Source: Acidimicrobiales bacterium
Lineage (GTDB): Bacteria; Actinomycetota; Acidimicrobiia; Acidimicrobiales; SZUA-35
NCBI GenBank assembly: GCA_028285495.1
Contig: JANQPB010000011.1
Coordinates: forward strand, 32,270 to 96,269
Length of the DNA: 64,000 nt
Direction: 5' to 3'
The notes under the pieces are model-generated. The model worked only from the letters and a program-made list of their open reading frames with translations, had not been told where the DNA came from and made no database searches. A program made the translations under genes and the position numbers. How positions within the stretch are numbered: position 1 is the first letter of the stretch; each line of letters begins with the position of its first letter. This document shows, piece by piece, positions 33,699 through 42,538 of this stretch.

Positions 33699-35240
33699 AT
33701 GAACGCTTCACGCACTTCGGCAGCCGTCCAGGAGGCGGCGGACACTGCGGCCGGCGCTCCCCTCGACCACGCCGCCTGCTACGAGGCCATCAGCCGGCGT
33801 GACCGGCGATTCGACGGTCACTTCTACACCGCCGTGACGACGACCGGCATCTTCTGCCGGCCGTCGTGTCCGGCCAGGACCCCGAGGTCGAGCAACGTCC
33901 GGTTCTTCACCCACGCTGCGGCGGCGAGCGAGGCCGGGTTCCGGCCCTGCCGTCGCTGCCGACCCGAGCTGGCCCCCGGGCACCCCGAGTGGAACCGGCG
34001 GGCCGACCTGGCCGGCCGGGCCATGGCCCTGATCGAGCAGGGCGTCGTCGACCGGGAGGGCGTCACCGGACTGGCCGAGCGCCTGGCGGTCAGCGAGCGC
34101 CACCTCCGCCGGGAGCTGACCGCAGCGGTCGGCGCCGGTCCGGTCCAGCTGGCGCGGACCCGCCGGCTGTGGTTGGCCCGGGTCCTGCTCGACCAGACGA
34201 ACCTGGCCGTCACCGACGTCGCCTTCGCCGCCGGCTTCGGCAGCGTCCGCCAGTTCAACGATGCGTTCCGCCAGGCGTTCGACGCCACCCCGTCATCGCT
34301 GCGGAGGCGGCCGGACGCGGCGGCCGCCGGGGCGACCGAGCTGACCATCGACCTGCCGGCCCGAGGCCCTGCCCGCTGGGGCGACCTGCTGCGGTTCCTG
34401 TCGGCCAGGGCCGTCGACGGCCTGGAGGAGGTCACCGACGCCACGTTCCGCCGGGGCGTTCCCGGTGGTCGGGTCGAGCTGAGCGGCCAACCGGACGACG
34501 ACGGGATCCGCCTCCGCTGCCACCTCGACCGGCTCGACCGGGTGGCCGAGCTGGTGCCGCTGATCCGCCGCCTCGCCGACCTCGACACCGACCGGAGCGA
34601 GGTCGGTGACCACCTCCGCGGTGACCCCGAGCTGGCGGCCCGACTCGACCGCCGGCCCCTGCCCCCTCTCCCCGGGGCGTTCGATCCGTTCGAGCTGGCG
34701 GTGCGGGCCATCGTCGGCCAGCAGGTCAGCGTGGCCGGCGCTGCGACCACGCTGGCCCGCCTGGTCGACGTCGCCACCGAGCGGGAGCCAACCGACGCCG
34801 GGTCGACCGACGACCGGGTCACCGCCGATCCGATCCGCCACCACGGCTTCCCATCGGCCGATCAGGTGGCGTCGGCGCCGCTCGACCGGGTCGGCATGCC
34901 GGACCGGCGGCGACAGACGATTGCGGCCGTCGCCCGGGCGGTGGCCGACGGCCGACTCGACCTGACGCCGGCCGCCGACCGCCGCCGACTCGAGGCCGAC
35001 CTGCTCGCCCTGCCCGGCGTCGGTCCGTGGACCGCCGGCTACATCGCCATGCGGGCGCTCGGCGACCCCGACGGCTGGCCGTCCGGCGATCTGGTCCTGC
35101 GCCAGTCGCTCACCGAACCCGGGCGGCCGACGATGTCGGCCCGCGAGCTCGACGACCGGGCCACGGCCTGGCGGCCGTGGCGGGGCTACGCCGCCATGCT
35201 GCTGTGGGCCACCGCCAACGACCGGCCGACCGGCCCCTGA
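33699..35240 (+). CDS. Ada-type methylphosphotriester acceptor / AraC regulator fused to AlkA glycosylase
   Basis: 513 residues in three parts. (1) An Ada zinc domain with C53, C57, C84 and C87 (GIFCRPSCPARTP, FRPCRRCRPE); C53 aligns with the methyl-accepting Cys38 of E. coli Ada. (2) An AraC helix-turn-helix (AERLAVSERHLRRELTAAVG, FAAGFGSVRQFNDAFR). (3) An AlkA glycosylase (FDPFELAVRAIVGQQVSVAGA, LPGVGPWTAGYIAMRALGDPDGWPSGD with the catalytic Asp). It senses DNA methylation and both activates transcription and excises damaged bases. ogt follows 80 bases on. This fusion is known from actinobacteria. Confidence 0.93.
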   Translation: MNASRTSAAVQEAADTAAGAPLDHAACYEAISRRDRRFDGHFYTAVTTTGIFCRPSCPARTPRSSNVRFFTHAAAASEAGFRPCRRCRPELAPGHPEWNRRADLAGRAMALIEQGVVDREGVTGLAERLAVSERHLRRELTAAVGAGPVQLARTRRLWLARVLLDQTNLAVTDVAFAAGFGSVRQFNDAFRQAFDATPSSLRRRPDAAAAGATELTIDLPARGPARWGDLLRFLSARAVDGLEEVTDATFRRGVPGGRVELSGQPDDDGIRLRCHLDRLDRVAELVPLIRRLADLDTDRSEVGDHLRGDPELAARLDRRPLPPLPGAFDPFELAVRAIVGQQVSVAGAATTLARLVDVATEREPTDAGSTDDRVTADPIRHHGFPSADQVASAPLDRVGMPDRRRQTIAAVARAVADGRLDLTPAADRRRLEADLLALPGVGPWTAGYIAMRALGDPDGWPSGDLVLRQSLTEPGRPTMSARELDDRATAWRPWRGYAAMLLWATANDRPTGP

Positions 35241-35320
35241 GCGGCCGTCGACGGACCAGCGCCCCGAACGACCGACCAACGACCAGACCGACCACCTCGA
35301 CGCACGACAGGAGCACCACG

Positions 35321-35827
35321 ATGTTCACCAACCGCACCTACCCGACCCCGGTCGGCGACCTCAACGTCATCGCCCGCCACCCCGCCGACGACCCGGACCG
35401 GCCTGTCGTCGTCGCCGCCGGCTTCTGCCCCGCCGTCGATCTCGTCGAGCGCCTGCCGGGCGTCGAGCCGGATGACGTCCAGCCGACCGACCGCCTCGGC
35501 CAGGTCGATGCGGCGATGGCCCGCTACCTCGACGGCGAGGTCACGGCCCTCGACGAGATCGTCGTCGACCAGCCCGGCACCGAGCTGCAACAGAAGGTGT
35601 GGAGCGAGCTGCGGGCCATCCCGGCCGGCCAGACCCGTACCTACACGGAGCTGGCGGCGGCCGCCGGTCGACCCCGGGCCGTCCGGGCCGCCGGCACGGC
35701 CTGCGGTCGCAACCTGATCGCACCGTTCGTGCCGTGCCATCGGGCGCTGCGCAGCGACGGCTCCCTCGGCGGCTACTACTACGGGCTCGACGTCAAGCGC
35801 TGGCTCATCGCCCACGAGCAGTCCTGA
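35321..35827 (+). CDS. ogt: Methylated-DNA-protein cysteine S-methyltransferase (Ogt)
   Basis: Suicide repair of O6-methylguanine. The 168-residue protein has LQQKVWSELRAIPAGQTRTY, the DNA-binding helix RAVRAAGTACGRN and the acceptor C139 in FVPCHRALRSDG, followed by GGYYYGLDVKRWLIAHE. The ATG has CAGGAG about 8 bases upstream. It lies directly after the Ada-AlkA gene and probably belongs to its alkylation-response unit. Confidence 0.94.
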   Translation: MFTNRTYPTPVGDLNVIARHPADDPDRPVVVAAGFCPAVDLVERLPGVEPDDVQPTDRLGQVDAAMARYLDGEVTALDEIVVDQPGTELQQKVWSELRAIPAGQTRTYTELAAAAGRPRAVRAAGTACGRNLIAPFVPCHRALRSDGSLGGYYYGLDVKRWLIAHEQS

Positions 35828-35887
35828 GCCCGGGGGCGGGCGGGAATCCCCACCGCCCGCCCCGACCGCGGCCGCTACGGTGCCCGG

Positions 35888-36565
35888 ATGACCGGCCAGC
35901 GGACGACCGACCTCCAGACGATCGACGGGGTGATCCTCGACTTCGACGGCACCGTCCTCGACACCGAGTGGAGCGAGTACGTGACCGTCCGCGACGAGTT
36001 CCGACGCCACGGGCTCGACTACCCGCTCGACCGGCACCGGGAGGGGGTCGGCCGGGGCGACAACCGCGACTGGCTTGACGTGCTCGCCGAGGTGGCCGGT
36101 CCGCTGCCCGATCCCGATGCGGTCAGGGCCAGGCGGCGCCGGGCCCACCGGGAGTGGATCGAGGCGAGCGACCTCCGACCCGGCATCGCCGAGCTCCTCG
36201 ACCGATCCGGCCGTCGTGGGGTCCCGGTCGGGGTGGCCAGCAGCTCGCCGGCCCGGTGGGTCACCGGCCACCTCGATCGTCTCGGGCTGCTCGATCGCTT
36301 CGCCGCCATCGCCACCGGCGACCGCGTCGAGCGGGCCAAGCCATGGCCGGACGTGTTCCTGCTCGCGGCCGGTGAGCTCGGCCTCGACCCCGACCGCTGC
36401 CTGGCCGTCGAGGACTCCCACAACGGTGTGGCGGCGGCGAAGTCGGCGGGCATGAGCTGCGTGGTCGTCCCGAACCGGGTGACCGCGGGCAGCGACTTCT
36501 CGGCCGCCGATCTGGTGCTCGATTCGCTCGCCGACCTGCCCTGGGCCGACGTCGGCCTCGACTGA
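35888..36565 (+). CDS. HAD-superfamily hydrolase, beta-phosphoglucomutase-like
   Basis: 225 residues with HAD motif I ILDFDGTVLDTEWSEY (nucleophile Asp and general acid Asp), a helical cap, motif II VGVASSSPARWV, motif III lysine in RAKPWPDVFL and motif IV VEDSHNGVAAAKSAGM. It is in the phosphatase / phosphoglucomutase subgroup; the substrate is a sugar phosphate or similar. The ATG is 6 nt after TACGGT (35876-35881). Confidence 0.88.
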   Translation: MTGQRTTDLQTIDGVILDFDGTVLDTEWSEYVTVRDEFRRHGLDYPLDRHREGVGRGDNRDWLDVLAEVAGPLPDPDAVRARRRRAHREWIEASDLRPGIAELLDRSGRRGVPVGVASSSPARWVTGHLDRLGLLDRFAAIATGDRVERAKPWPDVFLLAAGELGLDPDRCLAVEDSHNGVAAAKSAGMSCVVVPNRVTAGSDFSAADLVLDSLADLPWADVGLD

Positions 36566-36655
36566 GCGCCGACGGCGGGGCGGGCATCGAGCGAACCGAC
36601 GGCCGGGCCCGACGGAGTTCAGCCTGGCGTCACCGCTGAGTCATACTGACTGGCC

Positions 36656-37210
36656 ATGGCATCGACCGCCCGGCCGACCGTGCCAAGCCACCCGAGCACC
36701 GTTCCGGACGAACAGGGCCTGCTACGGGTCGAGCGGGACATCCAGGAGCGCCTGCGGGGCGAGCCGCTCGACTTCCCGTCGCTGCTGGCGGTGTCGAACA
36801 TCTACCGGGCCGCCGGCGCCGTGCGCCGCCGGGCCGAGCGGGAGCTGCTGAACGAGGCCGGGCTCTCGTGGGGCGGGTTCACGATCCTGTGGGTGCTGTG
36901 GATCTGGGGCGAGATGGAGACGTCGCGCCTGGCCGCCGAGTGTGACCTGGCCAAGGGCACGCTGACGGGCATGCTGTCGACGCTGGAGCGCCAGGACCTG
37001 GTGGCTCGGCGCCGGCTCGACCGCGATCGTCGCCGGGTCACCGTCGGGCTGACCGACGGTGGGCAGGCCCGGATCGCGGAGCTGTTCCCCCGGTTCAACG
37101 CCTTCGAGGGAGCGATGACCGACGGCCTCAGCGACGAGCAGAAGTCCGATCTCGCCCGGCTGCTCCGGGTGGTCATCACCAACGCCGGTGAGCAGGCCGA
37201 CGAGGGCTAG
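36656..37210 (+). CDS. MarR-family transcriptional regulator
   Basis: 184 residues with the MarR pattern: LLAVSNIYRAAGAVRRRAERELL, LSWGGFTILWVLWIWGEMET, the recognition helix region DLAKGTLTGMLSTLERQDLV and wing RRRLDRDRRRVTVGLTDGG. The wing RDRR is typical. CATACT lies 8 nt before the ATG. It is convergent with the Ppx/GppA gene; its targets are not evident. Confidence 0.85.
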   Translation: MASTARPTVPSHPSTVPDEQGLLRVERDIQERLRGEPLDFPSLLAVSNIYRAAGAVRRRAERELLNEAGLSWGGFTILWVLWIWGEMETSRLAAECDLAKGTLTGMLSTLERQDLVARRRLDRDRRRVTVGLTDGGQARIAELFPRFNAFEGAMTDGLSDEQKSDLARLLRVVITNAGEQADEG

Positions 37211-37257
37211 CTTCCCGCCAGGCCGAGTCGCCGTCGTGGCCCGATCGGCCCGGCGGG

Positions 37258-38829
37258 TCAGCGGTCGACGATCTCGACCGGACGATCGAGGGCCTCGGCC
37301 AGCAGGTGGGCCCGCTCCTGGGCCGAGAACACCTCGAGGGTCAGGTCGACCCCGGGCTCGGCCACCGGGTCGATGACCAGCGGTCCGCCGTTGCTCGGAC
37401 TCGTGACCTCGATGCCGTCGACCAGGCCCCGGTGACTCCGGTCGAGCCCGATGGCGATGCGGAGCAGGCCGGCCAGCATCCTCACCAGGTCCTGGTCGTC
37501 CGGCGGCAGGGCGGCGAACTCCGGGTGGCGGGCCTTCGGGTGACTGCGCCGGTGGTAGCGGGCGACGAGGGCCAGCAGGTCGCGCTCCCGCTCGGTGAAG
37601 CCGGTGAGCTGCTCGCTGTGACGGACCACGTAGTACGTGTGCTTGTGGTGGGCGGCGTGGGAGATGAACAAGCCGACGTTGTGCACGATGGCGGCCAGCT
37701 CGAGCAGCTCCCTGGCCTCGGGCCCGAGACCGTGGAGGTCGACGGTCTCGTCGAAGAGCCGGAGGGCGAGCCGGGCTGCGGTCTCGGCGTGGGCGGCGTC
37801 GGGGTCCAACTGCTGGGCCAGTCGAACGGCGTTGCTGCGGCGGAGGTCGGTCAACCGCCTGGCCGAGCGCTCGTGGTCGATCGTCAACCGGTCGAACAGC
37901 ACCCCCTCCCGCAGGGCGTAGCTCGACACGGTCATCTCCTCGATCCCGAACGCATCGAACGCACCTTCGAGCAGCAGCACCCCGCCGACGATGATGTCGA
38001 CCCGCTTCTCGTCGAGACCGGGCAGCCGCCGGCGCTTGGCGATCGGCGTGTCGACGACGGTCGACGCGAGGTCGGACAGCTCGTCGGCGGAGAACGTGAA
38101 GCCGTTGAGGTCCTGGATCTCCTCGCCCTTGGCGGCGGCGATCATCGAGGCGATGGCGCCGATCGTGCCTGAGCTGCCGATGGCGACCTCGTGCGGTTCC
38201 TGCTCGAGCTCGGCCGCAACCGAGGTCAGGGTGGCGGCGACGTGGGCCGAGCACCGCCTGACCGAACGCGGGGTCACCTCACCGTCGGCGAAGAACCGCT
38301 CGGTCAGCCGGATCGCGCCCAGCTTCATGCTGCGGGCGGCCAGCACCTCCGAGCCCTGCCCGACGAGGAATTCGGTGCTGCCACCGCCGATGTCGACGAG
38401 CAGCAGCCGGCGGTCGTAGACCGGTAGGGCCTGGAGGACGCCGAGGTGGATGAGCCGGGCCTCCTCGAGGCCGCTGATCACCTCGATCCTGATGCCGGTC
38501 TCGTCGATGGCCCGGTCGATGAAGACCTGCCGGTTCTCGGCCTCCCTGGTCGCGCTGGTGGCCACGGCCGAGATCTCGGCGCCGTGGGTTGCGGCGACGG
38601 CGGCCATCCGGGACAGGCAGGCGATGCCCCGCTCGATCGCATCGTCGGCCAGCTGCTTCATCTCGCCGCTGCCCTGACCGAGGCGGACCATCTCCTTCAG
38701 CGTCGTGACGACCTCGAACCCGCCGTCGGCCAGGCCGCGGGCGACGACCATGTGGAACGAGTTCGTCCCGATGTCGATCGCCGCGTGCATCGGGCTGGCT
38801 TCGTCGATCGCTCCACCGGGCATCGCCAC
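37258..38829 (-). CDS. Ppx/GppA family exopolyphosphatase
   Basis: 523 residues. The ASKHA-fold phosphatase domain has AAIDIGTNSFHMVVA (phosphate 1), GLEEARLIHLGVLQ, LLLVDIGGGSTEFLVG (phosphate 2) and IGSSGTIGAIASM. A C-terminal HD-like helical domain follows (LAAIVHNVGLFISHAAHHKHTYYV). It hydrolyses inorganic polyphosphate or pppGpp; which one is not decidable from motifs. GTG at 38829 used; an internal ATG at residue 14 directly before AAIDIGTNSF would also fit. It is divergent from prmA, 31 bases away. Confidence 0.9.
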   Translation of the reverse strand: MAMPGGAIDEASPMHAAIDIGTNSFHMVVARGLADGGFEVVTTLKEMVRLGQGSGEMKQLADDAIERGIACLSRMAAVAATHGAEISAVATSATREAENRQVFIDRAIDETGIRIEVISGLEEARLIHLGVLQALPVYDRRLLLVDIGGGSTEFLVGQGSEVLAARSMKLGAIRLTERFFADGEVTPRSVRRCSAHVAATLTSVAAELEQEPHEVAIGSSGTIGAIASMIAAAKGEEIQDLNGFTFSADELSDLASTVVDTPIAKRRRLPGLDEKRVDIIVGGVLLLEGAFDAFGIEEMTVSSYALREGVLFDRLTIDHERSARRLTDLRRSNAVRLAQQLDPDAAHAETAARLALRLFDETVDLHGLGPEARELLELAAIVHNVGLFISHAAHHKHTYYVVRHSEQLTGFTERERDLLALVARYHRRSHPKARHPEFAALPPDDQDLVRMLAGLLRIAIGLDRSHRGLVDGIEVTSPSNGGPLVIDPVAEPGVDLTLEVFSAQERAHLLAEALDRPVEIVDR

Positions 38830-38860
38830 CCGACCATTGTCCCCTCTACGCTCGACCGAT

Positions 38861-39799
38861 GTGGGATGCCCGGAGCGAGCGCCGGATGGCCGGCCCGATG
38901 CCGGACGTCGAACCGGGCCGGACCGTCGTCCCGGTCAGCCGGCTCGGAGCTGGGTGCTCCGGCTCCGGATCGCTCCCGCACCGGCCGATGCCGACGTCGA
39001 GCGGGCCGCCGAGCTGGTCGCCTCGCGGCTGTGGGATGCGGGGACGACCGGCGTCGCCGACCTCGGCGGCGAGCTGCTGGCCGGGTTCCCGTCGCGCCGC
39101 GCTGCCGAGGGGGCGGCGGTCGCGGCCGGGACGTGGCCGGTCGACGTGGTCGGCGTCGAGGCGACGTCGTGGTCGGGCACCGGCGAGACGACGACGGTCA
39201 CGGTGGAGGGACCCGGCGGCCCGTCGACGCTCGCCATCACCGCCGGGCCGACCTTCGGGCACGGGGCCCACCCGACGACGGCGTTGGCCCTCGACCTCCT
39301 CGCCGGCGCCGTCCGGTACCGGCTCGACGGCTCGGCGGGCGCTCGGCCGCCGTCGGTGCTCGACGTCGGCACCGGCTCGGGGGTGCTCGCGGTCGCCGCG
39401 GCGGCGATCGGCGCCCACCCGGTCGTCGGGATCGACGTCGATCCGGCGGCCGTGCCGGTGGCCGTGGCCAACGCCGAGGCCAACGGCGCTCGGGCCACGT
39501 TCACCACGGACCCGGTCGAGGTGGTCCGAGCGGGCGGACCCGAGCGGTTCGACGTGGTGGTGGCGAACGTGCTGTTGCCGACCCAGCGAGAGTTGGCTCG
39601 TGTGATGGCGGCCGCCCTCGCCCCCGGCGGCTCGCTGATCACGGCCGGGGCCCTGACCGACGACGAACGCGAGGTGACGGCCCTCCACCTCGGGGCGATG
39701 GTCGCCGCCGGACTCCCCTCACCAACCGCCGCCGACGTCCGGCGGGACGGCGGCTGGGCGGCCCACCGGTTCGACGCCGGTCCGGTGAGCGGGGGTTGA
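38861..39799 (+). CDS. prmA: Ribosomal protein L11 methyltransferase-like (PrmA)
   Basis: SAM-dependent protein methyltransferase that modifies ribosomal protein L11 in other bacteria. The visible PrmA parts are SWVLRLRIAPAPADADVERA at the domain start, ITAGPTFGHGAHPTTALALD, SAM motif I VLDVGTGSGVLAVAAAAIG, GIDVDPAAVPVAVANAEANG and VVANVLLPTQRELA. The start is uncertain. TACGCT (38847-38852) stands 6 nt before an ATG (38859) that is out of frame, and 8 nt before the in-frame GTG 38861 used here. GTG 38954 would give 281 residues, closest to normal PrmA length. Confidence 0.82.
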   Translation: MGCPERAPDGRPDAGRRTGPDRRPGQPARSWVLRLRIAPAPADADVERAAELVASRLWDAGTTGVADLGGELLAGFPSRRAAEGAAVAAGTWPVDVVGVEATSWSGTGETTTVTVEGPGGPSTLAITAGPTFGHGAHPTTALALDLLAGAVRYRLDGSAGARPPSVLDVGTGSGVLAVAAAAIGAHPVVGIDVDPAAVPVAVANAEANGARATFTTDPVEVVRAGGPERFDVVVANVLLPTQRELARVMAAALAPGGSLITAGALTDDEREVTALHLGAMVAAGLPSPTAADVRRDGGWAAHRFDAGPVSGG

Positions 39800-39929
39800 T
39801 CGGGCCGAGCGCCGACGCAACGGCCGCATCGATCGGATCGGCGGGCCGACCGCCCACCGATCGCCGGCGGCCGGCCGGATCAGCCCGACGGCGGGGCCGG
39901 CTCGTCGCGCCGAGACCGCGACGGCGATC

Positions 39930-41297
39930 TCACGGGATCGGATCGCCCTCGACGGGGTCGACGGGCTGCAGCACCGGTGTGCAGGCGACGCCGTCGCCGT
40001 CCGGATCGAGCTCGTAGCGGTCGACACCGAGCACGACGACCTCCTCGTCGACGTACCAGGGCCCGTCGCCCTCGCCGGCACAGTCGACGTCGCCATCGGG
40101 CAGGTCGTCGACGTCGGGCACGCACCCGCTGTAGTTGCTGTCACACCGGCGGGCCTGCTCCGGATCGATCTCCGGGGGCAGGGCCAGGAGCTGCTGCTGG
40201 CGTGACGGGTCCTCGGCCTGCGACGCCCCACCGGGGGCCGACGCCGCCAGGTCGCCCTCGCCCGAGGCCGAACCGGGGTCGGTGTCGCCGTCCGGCGCTG
40301 CGGTCAGCGGGTCGCCGACGGCGGGGGCCGTCGATTCGGCCGACGTGGCCGGTCCCGCCACGTCTGGCCGGCCACCGTCGGTCGGCGCTGCGACCGGGCG
40401 GAACCGTTCGTGGTCGACGACGGTGTCGCCGCCCGCCGTTGCGTCGACCGTGCCACCGCCGTCGCCGACGGCGTCTCGGAACAGGCCGACGGAGACCGAT
40501 GCGACCAGCACGATCGTGCTGAGGGCGAACACGGCGGCCACCATCGACACCACGCTGCCGACCCAGGCCGGGGGCAGCGTGTCGCTCTGGGGGACGGCGA
40601 CCCGCTCGAGCTCCTCGTCGACCAGCGTCTCGGTGGTCGCCCCGACCGGCGCCGACTCGCCGGTGGCGGCCGCCGCCGTCGCGGTGCCGGCGGGAACGGT
40701 GGTCGGCGCGACCGGGCCCGAGGACGGTCCGGTGGCCAGCACCTCGTCGAGATCGATGCCGTCGTCGGCGTCACCGTCGAGGCCGATCGCGCCGTCGATC
40801 ACCGTGTCGGGGTCGCCGACGAGGGGGACCGGTCCGGTCGGGATCCGGACGGCCCGGTGGCGACCGCTGACCGCAGCCTCTCGGGCGTGACGGGCGGCCA
40901 TCATGCGGAGCTGCAACCAGCGGCGGAAGATGTTGCCGGCGAGGCGCTTGCTGACCGTGAACTTCAGCTCGCCGTGGCGGGGCCAGGTGACCGGGAGCAC
41001 AACCGGATCGTCGCCGCGGGGCCGGATGATGCTGATGTCCTCCCACCGGGCGGCGAGGGCGAACGAGATCGACGGCCGGCAGAAGATCAGCCCCATGTCG
41101 GTGGCGACCAGCAGGAAGGCGTCGTCGCCGATCGTGCGGCCCCGCGAGCGCGCCTCGGCCAGGAGGGCGTCGTCGAGACCGTGAAGCCGGGCGCGGCCAC
41201 AATCGAAGTAGTCCCCGGGGTCGAGGGGATCCAGGAACTGGCGTAGTGCGGCGGTGGGCCCGTGCCTCCGGTAGGGAATGCCCTGCACCTGAGTCAC
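39930..41297 (-). CDS. Single-pass membrane protein with C-terminal excalibur-like motif
   Basis: 455 residues. The first 150 form a compact domain (FLDPLDPGDYFDCGRARLHG, LLVATDMGLIFCRPS, RWEDISIIRPRG, LKFTVSKRLAGNIFRRWLQL) that resembles PH-like membrane-associated folds by pattern. A membrane helix near residue 260-285 (VSMVAAVFALSTIVLVASVS) leads to an acidic Asp/Thr/Ala-rich stretch and a C-terminal calcium-binding-like motif, CDSNYSGCVP, DVDCAGEGDGPWYV and YELDPDGDGVAC. That last motif is common on actinobacterial surface proteins. The GTG at 41297 has TACTGT 10 nt upstream. Function unknown. Confidence 0.7.
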   Translation of the reverse strand: MTQVQGIPYRRHGPTAALRQFLDPLDPGDYFDCGRARLHGLDDALLAEARSRGRTIGDDAFLLVATDMGLIFCRPSISFALAARWEDISIIRPRGDDPVVLPVTWPRHGELKFTVSKRLAGNIFRRWLQLRMMAARHAREAAVSGRHRAVRIPTGPVPLVGDPDTVIDGAIGLDGDADDGIDLDEVLATGPSSGPVAPTTVPAGTATAAAATGESAPVGATTETLVDEELERVAVPQSDTLPPAWVGSVVSMVAAVFALSTIVLVASVSVGLFRDAVGDGGGTVDATAGGDTVVDHERFRPVAAPTDGGRPDVAGPATSAESTAPAVGDPLTAAPDGDTDPGSASGEGDLAASAPGGASQAEDPSRQQQLLALPPEIDPEQARRCDSNYSGCVPDVDDLPDGDVDCAGEGDGPWYVDEEVVVLGVDRYELDPDGDGVACTPVLQPVDPVEGDPIP

Positions 41298-41500
41298 AGT
41301 GCTCTCGACAGTACCGGATCCGGCCGCGCTGGCGGAGCATGGATGGCGGGCAATCTGCCGGATGGGCCCCGGTGACGCCAACCCCGAGCGGGTGTTGGCC
41401 ACGCTGTCGCCACCAGCGCCATGCGGCTACGATCGCTGGCGCTGCTTGTCACCGGCGCCGCCCGCAACGGCGACGTCGGCGCAGCCGACCACCAACCGCC

Positions 41501-42538
41501 ATGCGTTCCCGTCTTCCCATCTCGCCGTCCACCGCCGTGGCGTTGCTGCTGGCGGCGGCCACCGCCGTCGCCGTCGCGCTGGCGTTCGGCGGTCCCGCCC
41601 CGAGCGCCTCGGCCGACGACGACACGGCCGACGCCACCACGGCGAGCGACCGCGAGCCGGGCGCCGGCTCCGCCGGGGACGACCCGACCGACGGGGCGGC
41701 GGCGAGTGAGGGCACAGCCGACTTCGAGACGGCGTCGCTCCGGGGTGGCAACGGCAGCAGCGGCGAGGGGCCGGTGGCCGGGGCCACGGCCGCCACCCGC
41801 CCGATCGTCGGTGGCGAGTGCCCGGTGATGACCGACTCGATCCGCCGCCTCTACCGGGCGTATCTCGAACGGGAGCCGACCGCCCGCGAGCTCGAGCGGG
41901 ACATCGAGCAGTACCGGTCGGGCCGAGCGAACCTCGAGGCCCTGTCGTCCGCCCTGGCCGACGGCGGGCTGTTCCGGACCCGCTACGGACCGCTGGCCGA
42001 CGAGGCGTTCGTCCGCCAGATCTACCGCAACACCGTCGATCGGGAGCCGGGCGAGGGTGACCTCGACCACTGGCTGACGATTCTTGACGACGGCTACCAA
42101 CGAGGGGCGTTGGTGCTGGCGCTGGTCGAGTCGGCCGAGTTCATCCGCCGCACCGGGACGAGCCGACCTCTGAGCGGCTACCTCAACTGGTACCCCGAGG
42201 GGGTCCACTGGTACTGCGGGATCGGGCCGCGAGACGACCTGCCCATCCGACCGCTGGTCGACGGCGATCTCTACGCTGACTACATGTTCAGCAACGTCGG
42301 CTCGACGGGCACGGACACCGGCCTGACCACGGTGCTCGACGGGCTGGCGCGGGTGGAGATGAACGACGGCTCCCTCCCGGCGGGATTCACCGACTTCCGG
42401 TGGGACGGCCGGTTCGGCGGGGCCGACGACTACGGCGAGGCGATCGACGTGGCGGGGGGTGACGACACCAGCTGGGTCGTCGTCTTCTACCCCCGCTCGA
42501 TCGGCGACCAGCGCCTCGGCTGGCAACTGGCCCGGTGA
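41501..42538 (+). CDS. Secreted DUF4214 domain protein
   Basis: 345 residues. A signal peptide or N-terminal anchor (AVALLLAAATAVAVALAFGG), a low-complexity acidic linker, then a DUF4214-type helical domain (LYRAYLEREPTARELERDIE, RQIYRNTVDREPGEGDLDHW, RGALVLALVESAEFIRR). A C-terminal beta domain with WYPEGVHWYCGIGP and DDTSWVVVFYPRSIGD is not recognised. DUF4214 occurs in exported proteins of many bacteria. The stop overlaps the next start by 4 bases, so it is coupled to the transglycosylase and probably acts outside the membrane with it. Confidence 0.8.
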   Translation: MRSRLPISPSTAVALLLAAATAVAVALAFGGPAPSASADDDTADATTASDREPGAGSAGDDPTDGAAASEGTADFETASLRGGNGSSGEGPVAGATAATRPIVGGECPVMTDSIRRLYRAYLEREPTARELERDIEQYRSGRANLEALSSALADGGLFRTRYGPLADEAFVRQIYRNTVDREPGEGDLDHWLTILDDGYQRGALVLALVESAEFIRRTGTSRPLSGYLNWYPEGVHWYCGIGPRDDLPIRPLVDGDLYADYMFSNVGSTGTDTGLTTVLDGLARVEMNDGSLPAGFTDFRWDGRFGGADDYGEAIDVAGGDDTSWVVVFYPRSIGDQRLGWQLAR

